Positions 34,618 through 43,362 of a DNA stretch of 64,000 nucleotides are shown here, one piece after another. A program made the position numbers and the translations under genes. A model generated the notes under the pieces. The model made no database searches and was not told where the DNA came from. It was given only the letters and a program-made list of their open reading frames with translations. Each line of letters starts with the position of its first letter. The stretch's first letter is position 1. This stretch comes from Microbacterium profundi (GTDB lineage: Bacteria > Actinomycetota > Actinomycetes > Actinomycetales > Microbacteriaceae). The stretch is taken from positions 1 through 64,000 of the forward strand of contig NZ_JPSY01000001.1 in assembly GCF_000763375.1 (NCBI RefSeq). The letters run 5' to 3'.

Positions 34618-35610
34618 TCAGTCGGTGATCGCGATCCGCTTCTTCTCGCGCGAGGACGAGATCAGGCTCGCCACGGTCGCGACGGCCATCGAGGCGAAGA
34701 TCACGCCGAGCGAAACCCAGTTGTTGATGTCCGGCGCCCACTCGATCGGCTGACCGCCGTTGATGAACGGCAAATCGTTCTCGTGCATGGCGTGCAGGAT
34801 GAGCTTGACACCGATGAAGCCGAGGATGAATGCGACGCCGTAGTGCAGGTACTTGAGTTTCTCGAGCAGATCGCCGAGCAGGAAGTAGAGCTGGCGCAGG
34901 CCCATGAGCGCGAAAAGGTTCGCGGTGAAGACGATGAAGGGGTCCTGCGTGACACCGAAGATCGCGGGGATCGAGTCGACCGCGAACATGAGGTCGGTCA
35001 CGCCGAGCGAGACGAAGACGATCAGCATCGGCGTCCAGATCTTCTTGCCGTTCACGACGGTGCGGATCTTCGACCCGTCGTACTCATCGCTGATGTCGAT
35101 TCCGCGACGCAGCATCCGGATGATGAAGTTCTCGGTCTGCTCGTCCTCCTCGTGCTTGTCCGGCATCGCCTGGCGGATCGCGGTGAACACGAGGAAGGCG
35201 CCGAACAGGTAGAAGATCGGGCTGAGTTGCTCGACGGCCGCGCCGACGATGAGGATGAAGACCGCACGCAGCACGAGGGCGATGATGATGCCCACCATCA
35301 GAGCTTCCTGCTGATAGCGACGGGGCACAGAGAACTGCGTCATGATCAGCACGAACACGAAGAGATTGTCGATGGAGAGGCTGTACTCCATCGCCCAACC
35401 GGTGAGGAAGTCCAGGGAGGTCTTCGCATCGCCGACGAAGAACAGCACAGCCGCGAAGATCAGCGCGAGAGTCACGTAGAACGCGACCCAGAGGCTGGAT
35501 TCCTTCGTCGATGGGATGTGCGGACGCTTCAGGATGAGAAGCAGGTCGGCGATGAGGATGACGGTCAGGACCACCAGTGAGGTGATCTCGAACCATACGG
35601 GGATGTTCAC
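34618..35610 (-). CDS. TerC-family membrane protein
   Basis: A 330-residue inner-membrane protein with about nine hydrophobic segments. Family motifs are AMEYSLSIDNLFVFVLIM and VTDLMFAVDSIPAIFGVTQDPFIVFTANLFALMGLRQLYF, whose acidic residues lie in membrane helices and are thought to bind metal. Members have been linked to tellurite resistance and manganese export. GTG or ATG usage is unclear at the start; the given start begins MNIPVWFEI. It diverges from the ECF sigma gene over 238 bp. Confidence 0.93.
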   Translation of the reverse strand: MNIPVWFEITSLVVLTVILIADLLLILKRPHIPSTKESSLWVAFYVTLALIFAAVLFFVGDAKTSLDFLTGWAMEYSLSIDNLFVFVLIMTQFSVPRRYQQEALMVGIIIALVLRAVFILIVGAAVEQLSPIFYLFGAFLVFTAIRQAMPDKHEEDEQTENFIIRMLRRGIDISDEYDGSKIRTVVNGKKIWTPMLIVFVSLGVTDLMFAVDSIPAIFGVTQDPFIVFTANLFALMGLRQLYFLLGDLLEKLKYLHYGVAFILGFIGVKLILHAMHENDLPFINGGQPIEWAPDINNWVSLGVIFASMAVATVASLISSSREKKRIAITD

Positions 35611-35848
35611 GGGCGCAGAGCACCTTTCGAGAGAGGTCAGTAAACAGCCGAAAGTCTCTCCCCCGCACCGAAGTGCGTCACGCGCCCGGAGCAGCAGATC
35701 TGATGCTCGTGATGACGATCGCGTGAATGTCGGGATACTCCCTCTCGCGAACTCAATGGTAGCGGAGCCTCAGCCGCACTTCGTGCGAATCTGAGACGAT
35801 GGGACATCTCTTGACACTTCTCTGGTGAGAGACACCGAACGGAGCAGG
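35611..35848. other. Divergent region between terC and sigma gene
   Basis: 238 bp with no gene. TTGACA at 35811-35816 could be a -35 for the sigma gene but no matching -10 is seen. On the minus strand GAGAGA (35655-35660) and TCTCTC (35630-35635) can pair in the terC leader, which would be long enough for a structured RNA. Confidence 0.4.
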
Positions 35849-36427
35849 ATGTCCGAGCCAGCCGAAGAACACGCACGATCCGAAGATCAGGACCTGGTGT
35901 CGCGCGCCGCGTCGGGCGACGAGGGTGCGTTCCGCGCGCTCTACCGCGTGCACGTCCGTCCCGTCTACTGGATCGCCCACGGGATCCTCGGGTCCGCGGT
36001 CGATGCCGAGGATGTGGCGCAGGAGACCTTCGTCGTCGCGTGGCGGAAGCTCCCTGGACTGCAGCTTCACAGCGCGTCGATCCTGCCATGGCTGGCGACG
36101 ATCTGCCGCTTCCAGGCGGCCAATCGCCTTCGTCAGCGACGGCGGGACCAGGCGCACACGACGGATGCTGTGGACGAGAGGCTCGCCGCTACGGTGAGCG
36201 TCGAGGATCAGGTCATCTCCGCGGAACTGGCTGGGCGGATCACCGCCGAGATCGGCACGCTGAGCGCGCTCGATCAGGAGATCTTCCGCCTGTGCGCGAC
36301 GGAGGGATTCGCCTATCAGGCCGCGGCGGACGAACTCGGCATCAGCCACAGTGCCGTTCGAAACCGTCTCTCACGGGTGCGCACGCAGCTGCGAGGCGCT
36401 GTCGATGAAGAAGTGAGAGACGCATGA
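35849..36427 (+). CDS. ECF-family RNA polymerase sigma factor
   Basis: A 192-residue alternative sigma factor. Region 2 runs through GAFRALYRVHVRPVYWIAHGILGSAVDAEDVAQETFVVAWRKL, and region 4 is in LDQEIFRLCATEGFAYQAAADELGISHSAVRNRLSRVRTQL. The ATG at 35849 is chosen for GGAGCAGG just upstream. The stop overlaps the next ATG by 4 bp, so the sigma factor and its membrane partner are made together, which is typical for sigma/anti-sigma pairs. Confidence 0.93.
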   Translation: MSEPAEEHARSEDQDLVSRAASGDEGAFRALYRVHVRPVYWIAHGILGSAVDAEDVAQETFVVAWRKLPGLQLHSASILPWLATICRFQAANRLRQRRRDQAHTTDAVDERLAATVSVEDQVISAELAGRITAEIGTLSALDQEIFRLCATEGFAYQAAADELGISHSAVRNRLSRVRTQLRGAVDEEVRDA

Positions 36428-37485
36428 ACGATCAGACCCCGACCGACCCCACGACACAGCTTCCCGAACTATCCCAGGAGAGCATCGACCGCATCGAGCG
36501 CGCGGTGCTCGCCGACATCGAGCGGGAGCGCTCTCCCGAACGGGCTCGGCCCCGTGAGAAGAGCAGACGACGTGGATGGCTCACCGGGTTCGGGATCGCC
36601 GCCGCCTTCGTCGCCGGCGTGCTCATCACGCCGCCGCTTCTCAACACCGTCGGCGTCTCGACTGCGGATGGAGGCGGAAGCGTCGTCGGAGTCTCCGACA
36701 GCTCCGCCGTCGACATGGCGGTACCGGAGAGCGTCGACGCATCGTCGACCTCGATCGTCGGCGCGGAGGCCGACAGCGCCGACCGCGAGATCATCGCGTC
36801 CGCCCAGGCCACCGTGCGCGTCGACGACATCGACGGCGCAGTCGACGCGATCGCCGCACTCGCCGAGGCACGCGGGGGCTATGTGGAGAGCACCGATGTC
36901 TCCGCCGAGCCGCTGGCCACGGACATGACCCTTCCGGCGCAGCCGGCCGGTGGCTACGGCTGGATCAGCATCCGCGTGCCGTCCGCCGAACTCACGAGCG
37001 TCATCGACGATCTCGGCGACACCGGCGAGGTCGTGTCGTCCTCACTGTCCAAGCAGGACGTGACGTCGACGGCGATCGATCTGCGGGCGAGGGCGGAGGC
37101 GACGCGTGCGTCGGTCACTCGGCTCACGGAGCTCATGTCGCAGTCCGGCAGCGTGTCCGAGCTGATCGAGGCCGAGATCGCTCTGACGGATCGGCAGGCT
37201 CAGCTGGAATCGTACGAGCAGCAGCTCGCCGCGCTGGAAGATCAGGTGGCGATGTCGTCACTGCAGGTTCAGCTCGCTCCCGAGGCATCGGCCACGACGC
37301 CGGAGCCCGACGGGTTCGGCGCAGGACTCCTCGCCGGATGGAACGGGCTGATCGTGTCGTTGAACGCACTCGTGGTGACGATCGGCTTCCTCCTCCCCTG
37401 GCTCGTCATCGCCGGCGGCGTGTTTCTCCTGATCTGGATGATCCGCCGCGCGCGACGCAACCACTCCAAGACGCAGAAACCCTGA
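36424..37485 (+). CDS. DUF4349 membrane protein, probable anti-sigma factor
   Basis: A 353-residue protein with a 50-residue cytosolic N-terminus (LPELSQESIDRIERAVLADIERER), a membrane helix (GWLTGFGIAAAFVAGVLI), a large external DUF4349-like domain (VRVDDIDGAVDAIAALAEARGGYVE, IRVPSAELTSVIDDL, then a coiled coil RLTELMSQSGSVSELIEAEIALTDRQAQLESYEQQLAALEDQ with breaks) and a C-terminal helix (TIGFLLPWLVIAGGVFLLIWM). Overlapping the sigma gene, its N-terminus probably holds the sigma factor and the outer domain senses envelope state. That role is inferred from context. Confidence 0.85.
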   Translation: MNDQTPTDPTTQLPELSQESIDRIERAVLADIERERSPERARPREKSRRRGWLTGFGIAAAFVAGVLITPPLLNTVGVSTADGGGSVVGVSDSSAVDMAVPESVDASSTSIVGAEADSADREIIASAQATVRVDDIDGAVDAIAALAEARGGYVESTDVSAEPLATDMTLPAQPAGGYGWISIRVPSAELTSVIDDLGDTGEVVSSSLSKQDVTSTAIDLRARAEATRASVTRLTELMSQSGSVSELIEAEIALTDRQAQLESYEQQLAALEDQVAMSSLQVQLAPEASATTPEPDGFGAGLLAGWNGLIVSLNALVVTIGFLLPWLVIAGGVFLLIWMIRRARRNHSKTQKP

Positions 37486-37516
37486 TTTTCCGGGGTATAC
37501 AAGAAGCCTTGTGAAG

Positions 37517-37532
37517 ATGGTCAAACGACCAT
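37517..37532. promoter_or_regulatory. Inverted repeat before ArsR gene, candidate autoregulatory operator
   Basis: ATGGTC-AAAC-GACCAT has perfect 6-bp arms. Its last bases touch the probable -10 TAGCGT (37532-37537), which lies 7 nt before the ATG. Binding would block transcription of the regulator and MFS gene. Confidence 0.55.
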
Positions 37533-37544
37533 AGCGTTGGCGGC

Positions 37545-38099
37545 ATGGAAGAGATCCGGGCCATCACCGCCGTGCACCATCCGGTACGGCGCCGGATCGT
37601 CGACTACCTCGGACTCTACGGCGCGAGCCAGGTGACCACCCTGGCTCGCGCTCTTGACCAGCAGGTCGGCAGCATCAGCCATCATCTGCGGATGCTGGAG
37701 CGGGCCGGCATCGTGGAGCGCGCCGACGCGCCGAACGCCGACAAGCGCACGAGCTGGTGGCAGCCCACGCGCCGCAGTTTCACCTGGTCTGCTGACGACT
37801 TCGAGGATTCCCCCTCGAACGCTCTGCTGGCGCGGGAGGCCGAGCGGACCAACATCTCCACGCAGCTGCAACGGCTGAAATCGTGGCACGGCGGCAAGCA
37901 GCGGCGCCCCGAGCCCGAATGGTCACGCGCCGCGTTCAGTACTGACGCCCTCGCCTGGGCGAGCGCCGCGGAACTCACCCAGCTCTCCGAGGCCCTGCGC
38001 GACACCATCGACGCTTGGCGTACGGCCATCGACCGGGAGGACGGCGCCGAACGACGCCCGGTCTTCGTCTTCGCACACGGATTCCCGACGACGCCATGA
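37545..38099 (+). CDS. ArsR-family transcriptional regulator
   Basis: A 184-residue regulator. The winged helix is at the N-terminus: ITAVHHPVRRRIVDYLGLYGASQVTTLARALDQQVGSISHHLRMLERAGIVERA, split here only by reading, covers about residues 6-60. The C-terminal half is helical with several Trp and is not recognised. No Shine-Dalgarno is seen, and TAGCGT 7 nt upstream suggests leaderless expression. Its stop overlaps the MFS start by 4 bp, so it probably represses this exporter. Confidence 0.9.
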   Translation: MEEIRAITAVHHPVRRRIVDYLGLYGASQVTTLARALDQQVGSISHHLRMLERAGIVERADAPNADKRTSWWQPTRRSFTWSADDFEDSPSNALLAREAERTNISTQLQRLKSWHGGKQRRPEPEWSRAAFSTDALAWASAAELTQLSEALRDTIDAWRTAIDREDGAERRPVFVFAHGFPTTP

Positions 38100-39328
38100 G
38101 CATCGCCGAGCCCACGCTGCTGCGAGAGCCGCCGCGGTTCTCGAAAGACCTCACCGTCCACGCCTGGATCGCGGTCAAGGCGCTGTCGGACGCAGGGGAC
38201 GCCATCTGGACCATCGCGCTCGCGTGGACGGCAGTGCAGATCACCTCTCCGGCGATCGCCGGCGTCATCGTCGCCGCTGGCACCATCCCCCGCGCCGTCG
38301 TGCTGCTGTTCGGGGGCGTGCTCGCCGACCGTGCGAACGCCCGCACCGTCATGATCGTCTTCAACGCCCTGCGGGTCGTGCTGCTGGTGTTCGTGGCGCT
38401 CTGGGTGCTGGCATCGCCGCCGTCAGTGCTCCTGCTGATGTTCGCGGCGATCGCCTTCGGCGTGTGCGATGCGTTCTACGAGCCATCGGCCGCGACGATA
38501 GGCCGACAGCTCGTGCGCACCTCCGACCTGCCGTCGTACAGCGCGGTGATGCAGACCGCCACGCGTCTGGGCACCATGGGCGGCGCCGCGATCGGCGGAT
38601 TCCTCGTCGCATACGCCGGGCTGAGCGCAAGCGCCTCTCTCAACGCGCTGACCTTCACCCTGGTGATCGCCTTCATCGCGATCTTCCTGCGTCCGCGGTT
38701 CGCTCTGGCCCGTGCGGCACGAGAATCAGCACTGCGCGGCGTCCAGCACGGATTCGCCCACCTGCGGAACGCTCCGACCACGCGCACTCTGGTGATCGCT
38801 CTGTCGGGTCTCAATCTCGCCGTCGGCCCTGCGACCGGGATCGGGATCGCACTGCGGGCCCACGACGAGGGCTGGGGAGCGCAGGCGGTGGGGCTGTTCG
38901 AGGCACTGATCGGCCTCGGTGCGGCTCTCGGCGCCATCTCGGTGGCAAGATGGCGCCCTACCCATGAGGCGCGCGGCGGATTCTGGGCGCTGGTCGTGCA
39001 GGGCGCGGGGATCATCCTGATCGGCGTCGGCCCTGCGTGGGCTGCGGCGATCGGATGCTTCGTGATCGGGGTGACCGCGGGATTCGCCTCGGTCCTGCTC
39101 GGCGCGACCTTCGCCGCCACGATCGATACGGCTTATCTGGGTCGTATGAGTTCGATCACCCGGCTGGGCGACGACGTGCTGATGCCGCTGGCGATGGCGG
39201 CCTTCGGAGCGCTCGCATCCGTGACGGCCACGTGGGTGCCGTTCGTGGTCTTCGGCGGCGCGCTCATACTGATGATGGTGTTCCCGCTGCGCAACCGGCA
39301 GTTGCGGGACATGGCGCTACGACGTTGA
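38096..39328 (+). CDS. MFS transporter
   Basis: A 410-residue protein with about 12 hydrophobic segments, of the MFS drug-exporter type (FGGVLADRANARTVMIVFNALR carries the loop 2-3 motif A). The ATG at 38096 overlaps the ArsR stop (ATGA). The substrate is unknown. The repressor/exporter pair suggests induced efflux of a toxic compound. Confidence 0.92.
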   Translation: MSIAEPTLLREPPRFSKDLTVHAWIAVKALSDAGDAIWTIALAWTAVQITSPAIAGVIVAAGTIPRAVVLLFGGVLADRANARTVMIVFNALRVVLLVFVALWVLASPPSVLLLMFAAIAFGVCDAFYEPSAATIGRQLVRTSDLPSYSAVMQTATRLGTMGGAAIGGFLVAYAGLSASASLNALTFTLVIAFIAIFLRPRFALARAARESALRGVQHGFAHLRNAPTTRTLVIALSGLNLAVGPATGIGIALRAHDEGWGAQAVGLFEALIGLGAALGAISVARWRPTHEARGGFWALVVQGAGIILIGVGPAWAAAIGCFVIGVTAGFASVLLGATFAATIDTAYLGRMSSITRLGDDVLMPLAMAAFGALASVTATWVPFVVFGGALILMMVFPLRNRQLRDMALRR

Positions 39329-39356
39329 ACAGCACGCGACGAACGTGTCGACCGGG

Positions 39357-39470
39357 TCAGCGCTTGAGGAACAGCCCGTCCAGCAGTACGTCTGTCATCC
39401 GCGTCGCCGCCTCTCCGACGCCGCCGGTGTTCTCCTGCGCGAGTCGGCCGAGGTGGTCATCATTTCCTGA
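39357..39470 (-). pseudogene. C-terminal remnant of a TetR-type regulator
   Basis: The minus strand encodes about 36 residues, GNDDHLGRLAQENTGG and EAATRMTDVLLDGLFLKR, ending in TGA. This looks like the last helix of a TetR regulator (RMTDVLLDGL). Upstream, the frame runs into the terminator and tRNA-Glu, so the rest of the gene is missing. It is probably debris from a deletion near the tRNA. Confidence 0.5.
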
Positions 39471-39486
39471 AGTTGCCGGATACGCA

Positions 39487-39514
39487 GAAAACCCCCGGAA
39501 ATCCGGGGGTTTTC
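39487..39514 (-). terminator. Rho-independent terminator of tRNA-Glu
   Basis: GAAAACCCCCGGA and TCCGGGGGTTTTC form a 13-bp complementary pair around AA. The T-run on the minus strand follows the tRNA-Glu; the symmetry also allows termination of the opposite strand. Confidence 0.85.
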
Positions 39515-39524
39515 TCGTGTCGTG

Positions 39525-39597
39525 TGACCCCAGCGGGATTCGAACCCGCGTTACCGCCGTGAGAGGGCAGCGTACTAGGCCGCTATACGATGGGGCC
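39525..39597 (-). tRNA. tRNA-Glu (anticodon CUC)
   Basis: A 73-nt cloverleaf on the minus strand: acceptor GGCCCCA pairs with TGGGGTC, with A as discriminator. The anticodon loop CTCTCAC gives anticodon CTC, reading GAG codons, flanked by stem CTGCC/GGCGG with one G-T pair. The T arm is GCGGGTTCGAATCCCGC. CCA is not encoded. Confidence 0.96.
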
Positions 39598-39750
39598 GTC
39601 TTGCGGAGCGTTTCAGCCCCGCGACAACCGTTCAAGTATGCCATGGGATTTCGCACTCCGCAAAATCACGGTCGGCCGCGCAGAGATCCCGGGCGCGTCA
39701 CGACGTCAACGCCGTTTGCCGCTCGGCCGAAGTAGGAGTTGACTCGTGCC

Positions 39751-40389
39751 ATGCGCGTCACGAAGTTCGAACATGCCACCCTCCGCCTCGACCTCAGCGG
39801 CGAGACTCTGATCGTCGATCCAGGGTCGTTCACCAGCCCTCTCGTCGATCTGTCCGGCCTCGTCGCCATCGTGATCACACATGAGCATCCGGATCACTGG
39901 ACGCCTGATCACCTCGACCGCATCCTCCGCGATGCTCCAGGCACCCGGATCTTCGCGCCTGCGGGCGTCGCCGCCGCCGCAACCGGGTACGAGATCACGG
40001 TCGTCGAGCCCGGCGACAGCATGAGCGCCGGCGCGTTCACACTGCGGTTCTTCGGAGGCGATCACGAGGTGATCCACTCCTCACTCCCCCGCGTTCAGAA
40101 TCTCGGGGTGCTGATCAACGACGCGCTCTACTACCCCGGCGACTCGTACGCCGTCCCGGAAGGAGTCGATGTCGACGCCCTCGCCGCGCCTCTCGGTGCA
40201 CCCTGGCTGAAGATCGGCGAGGCGATGGATTTCGTACTCGCCGTGAAGCCTCGCCGAGCTTTCGGCGTGCACGACATGACGCTTTCGGTCATCGGACGCG
40301 GCATGCACCGCTCGCGCCTGAAATGGGCGACCGAGCAGCACGGTGGCGAGTTCTTCGAGCTCGACCCTGGCGACTCCCTGGATCTGTGA
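39751..40389 (+). CDS. Metallo-beta-lactamase-fold hydrolase
   Basis: A 212-residue protein of the UlaG/L-ascorbate-6-P lactonase-like branch of the MBL fold. Metal-binding THEHPDHW gives the HxHxDH motif; FFGGDHEVIH and PGDSYAVPEG follow. ATG at 39751 is preferred over the TTG at 39739, which has no room for a ribosome site; AGGAG lies 12 nt before the ATG, a long spacing. Substrate unknown. Confidence 0.88.
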   Translation: MRVTKFEHATLRLDLSGETLIVDPGSFTSPLVDLSGLVAIVITHEHPDHWTPDHLDRILRDAPGTRIFAPAGVAAAATGYEITVVEPGDSMSAGAFTLRFFGGDHEVIHSSLPRVQNLGVLINDALYYPGDSYAVPEGVDVDALAAPLGAPWLKIGEAMDFVLAVKPRRAFGVHDMTLSVIGRGMHRSRLKWATEQHGGEFFELDPGDSLDL

Positions 40390-40558
40390 TCCGCCGCCTG
40401 CTGCCCGCGCCGGGTGGATCGCCCGGATGCAGACGCGATATGCCAGAGACGGACACGGCCTCTGGCTGATCGAAACTCACAGCGGCGAGTTCATCGGCGA
40501 CTGCGGGATCACCTGGCAGTCCTACAACGACACGCCGGTGCGCACGGTCATGGGAATG
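40388..40558 (+). pseudogene. Fragment of a GNAT acetyltransferase
   Basis: About 57 residues in frame: DPPPAARAGWIARMQTRYAR, then DGHGLWLIETHSGEFIGDCG and ITWQSYNDTPVR. This is the central part of a RimJ-like GNAT, up to the strand before the acetyl-CoA loop. Both ends are missing; after PVR the frame becomes unrelated sequence and runs into pepN. It begins at the MBL gene stop, so it is deletion debris. Confidence 0.6.
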
Positions 40559-40574
40559 ACCGTGACTCCTTCGA

Positions 40575-43070
40575 TCAGTCTCCGACGACCTGAGGCTGCG
40601 CCGCTCGCACCCTGATCTCGCGCGCGAGATGATCACGCTGTTCGATCACCAAGCGACGTAGTGCCGCAGGTGCGGTCGGATTCCCCGCGAGCCATGCGTC
40701 GACGACATCCGTCGTGTCGGCTGCGGGGAACAAACCGAGCACGAGCCGCTTGGCGATCTCGATGCTGCGCGAACCCCACGTTCCGGAGATCCACGCGAAG
40801 TACTCGTCGTCGAATCGGGCGATGAGGTCCCGACGGGCACCGGCACGCACGCCCGCGATGATCGCGTCGAGGTGATCGTTGCTCAGGCCGTGATCGCTCC
40901 AGGCTCGGTCCCATGCCTCGGCGCGGGCGTCCGGCGTGGGCCGAGATGCCGACGCACGCATCGCCGCAGTGCGTCCATCTGCGGTGTCATCGTTCTCCAG
41001 TTCGCGAGCGATGTCCGCCTCCGAGAAATCGCCCGTCGTCGCGAGTGCCGCGATCAGCGACCAGCGCAGTTCCGGGTCGATCGGCAGACCTGCCGGGCCG
41101 TGGCCGTCCAGGAGCGCACGCACCCTGGTGGTGCTCGCGTCGCTCGTCGCGGAAGCGGAAGCGAACGCACGTGCCCATGCCAGCTGCGCGTCGCTCCCTG
41201 CGGCAGCAGCATCCATCGCCGTCTCAGTGGCGATCAGCCATGCCTCACGCTCAGCACCGCGCCCGTCGGCGGGCACGAAATGCCCGATCGTGTACGCCGC
41301 ATTCGCGAGCACACCGGACAGGAGCGCGATGTTCTCCTCCGCCGGCGCGTGACGGCGCACGATATCCAGGTAGTCCGCGACCGCCAACTCCCCGTCACGG
41401 GTGGCATTCCACAGCGACGACCAGACCAGGGCTCGTGGCAGATGCGGAAGGGTCGAGAGCGCAGTGCTGACGGCGGCCAGCGAGGTCTCATCGAGTCGCG
41501 CCTTGACGTAGCTCAGGTCTGCGTCGTTCAGCAGCACGAGATCCGCATCCGGGAGCGTGACCGGTGTCCGTTCCTCGGTGATATCGAGCTCCACCTGCTC
41601 ACGCAGCACAAGCAGGCCGTCGCTCAAGTCGTACAGCCCCACGCGCAGCCTGTGCGGCCGCGGATCGCTTTGCACCAGCATCCGCTGCCCTGCACTGTCG
41701 GTCTCAAGCCAAAGGGTCGAGACACCGCTGGTCTCCAACCATGCCTGCGACCAGGCACGGACGTCACGACCGGATACCTGTTCGAGCTGCACGAGCAGAT
41801 CGTCGAGCGTCGTGTTCCCGTATGCGTGCGCGGCGAAGTACCGTCGGGCTCCTTCGAAGAACGCCTCCTCGCCGACGAACGCCACGAGCTGTTTGAGCAC
41901 GGCCGCGCCCTTCGCATAGGTGATGCCGTCGAAGTTGAGCTTGGCCGCTTCGAGATCGGGGATGTCGGCGACGATCGGATGGGTCGTCGGAAGCTGATCC
42001 TGCTGATAGGCCCACGCCTTGCGGTTGGCGGCGAAGCGCTCCCACGCGTCGATGAACCGCGTCGCTGCCGCTGAGGCATGCGAGCCCATGTAGTCGGCGA
42101 ACGACTCCTTCAGCCACAGGTCGTCCCACCAGCGCATCGTGACGAGGTCCCCGAACCACATATGCGCCATCTCGTGCAGGATCGTGTTCGCTCGAGCCCC
42201 TCGTTGGGCGTCGGTCGCCGCTCCGCGGGGAATGTACGCCTCGGTGAAGGTGACCAGTCCCGGATTCTCCATCGCCCCGAGGTTGTACTCCGGCACGAAG
42301 ATCTGGTCGTACTTGCCCCATGGGTACGCGAACGCGAAGGCTTCCGTGAAGAAGTCGAGACCCTGACGGGTGATCTCGATGATCTCATCCGCCTCGAGGT
42401 GCGGTGCCAGCGATGCCCGGCAGAGAACGCCGAGTGCGACCTGCTGCTCCCCTCGCGTCCAGGTGCTGTCGATGCGGTGATACGGCCCCGCGGCCACGGC
42501 TGTGATGTAGCTCGAGAGCGGCAGAGTAGGAGCGAACTCGACGATCTGCGCTCCGTCCTCCTCCCGGGCGTTCGCGACGCTCTGGTTCGACAGCACGAGC
42601 CAGTCGGACGGTGCACGTACGACGAATGTGTACGAGGCCTTCATGTCGGGCTGTTCGAAGCACGCCATCACTCGGCGCGAGTCGGCAGGCTCGTACTGCG
42701 TGTAGAGGTAGGTCTCACCGTCGACGGGGTCGATGAAACGGTGCAGCCCCTCGCCGGATCGGCTGTAAACGCCGGTCGCCTCGATCACGACGGTGTTGGA
42801 TGCTGCGAGCCCCCTGACCGTGATCCGCGCACCGTCGTATTCGATGGGCACCTCGACATCGTTGACCATGACATGGTCGACAGACTCACCGATGAAGTCG
42901 ATCCAGGTCGTGGGCTCTGAGGCGTCGAACGCCAGCGTCGTCGTCGTCCCGAACCCGCGCTCTTCCGAGTTCCGCGCGCCCTGTAGATCGAGTTCGACTC
43001 GGACCTCGCGCACGTTCACGGCCGCCGATCGTGCGGCGGTCTCCTGCCTGGTCAGGTTCGCAGAGCTCAT
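40575..43070 (-). CDS. pepN: Aminopeptidase N
   Basis: Zinc M1-family aminopeptidase that trims peptides in the cytoplasm. GAMENPGLVTFTE is the substrate-binding GxMEN motif, and TILHEMAHMWFGDLVTMRWWDDLWLKESFA supplies HExxH with the third ligand Glu 18 residues on. The ATG at 43070 (MSSANLTRQETAARSAAV) gives 831 residues and fits the family; two upstream Met codons (43079, 43121) add residues unlike the family. No clear ribosome site is seen. Confidence 0.95.
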   Translation of the reverse strand: MSSANLTRQETAARSAAVNVREVRVELDLQGARNSEERGFGTTTTLAFDASEPTTWIDFIGESVDHVMVNDVEVPIEYDGARITVRGLAASNTVVIEATGVYSRSGEGLHRFIDPVDGETYLYTQYEPADSRRVMACFEQPDMKASYTFVVRAPSDWLVLSNQSVANAREEDGAQIVEFAPTLPLSSYITAVAAGPYHRIDSTWTRGEQQVALGVLCRASLAPHLEADEIIEITRQGLDFFTEAFAFAYPWGKYDQIFVPEYNLGAMENPGLVTFTEAYIPRGAATDAQRGARANTILHEMAHMWFGDLVTMRWWDDLWLKESFADYMGSHASAAATRFIDAWERFAANRKAWAYQQDQLPTTHPIVADIPDLEAAKLNFDGITYAKGAAVLKQLVAFVGEEAFFEGARRYFAAHAYGNTTLDDLLVQLEQVSGRDVRAWSQAWLETSGVSTLWLETDSAGQRMLVQSDPRPHRLRVGLYDLSDGLLVLREQVELDITEERTPVTLPDADLVLLNDADLSYVKARLDETSLAAVSTALSTLPHLPRALVWSSLWNATRDGELAVADYLDIVRRHAPAEENIALLSGVLANAAYTIGHFVPADGRGAEREAWLIATETAMDAAAAGSDAQLAWARAFASASATSDASTTRVRALLDGHGPAGLPIDPELRWSLIAALATTGDFSEADIARELENDDTADGRTAAMRASASRPTPDARAEAWDRAWSDHGLSNDHLDAIIAGVRAGARRDLIARFDDEYFAWISGTWGSRSIEIAKRLVLGLFPAADTTDVVDAWLAGNPTAPAALRRLVIEQRDHLAREIRVRAAQPQVVGD

Positions 43071-43121
43071 GGCGTCCATCGTTTCATGGGCGGACTCCAC
43101 ACCGGTCAACAAGATGTCCAC

Positions 43122-43362
43122 GCAATGGGCTAAGCTGGAGCGACACCTTCACGTTGACTTCCGGAATCTCCGGCTGTTCATCGGCCCGACTGCAACCAGC
43201 ATGGTGGCCACTCGATCATCGTCCTTCATCTACCTCACGCTCCCAGCCACGAGACGCAGCGAATCTCCGCCGTCCCACTGAGAGCCCCGCAAGCTGCCGA
43301 GCCGAACATCGTCGAGGCATTACGGGTCGAAGCTCGGCCCACGAACACAAAGGAAACACAGC
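43122..43362 (+). other. Long leader region upstream of cspA
   Basis: 241 bp between pepN and cspA. TAAGCT at 43131-43136 could be a -10 and would give a leader of over 200 nt. Long structured leaders are typical of cspA mRNAs and help cold induction. A good AAAGGAAAC ribosome site ends it. Confidence 0.4.

Noticed and set aside
35611-35700. yybP-ykoY (manganese) riboswitch in front of terC
   Set aside because: TerC genes elsewhere carry this riboswitch and the leader can form small stems, but I could not find the conserved loop sequences. A covariance-model scan would decide; a significant hit would support it.
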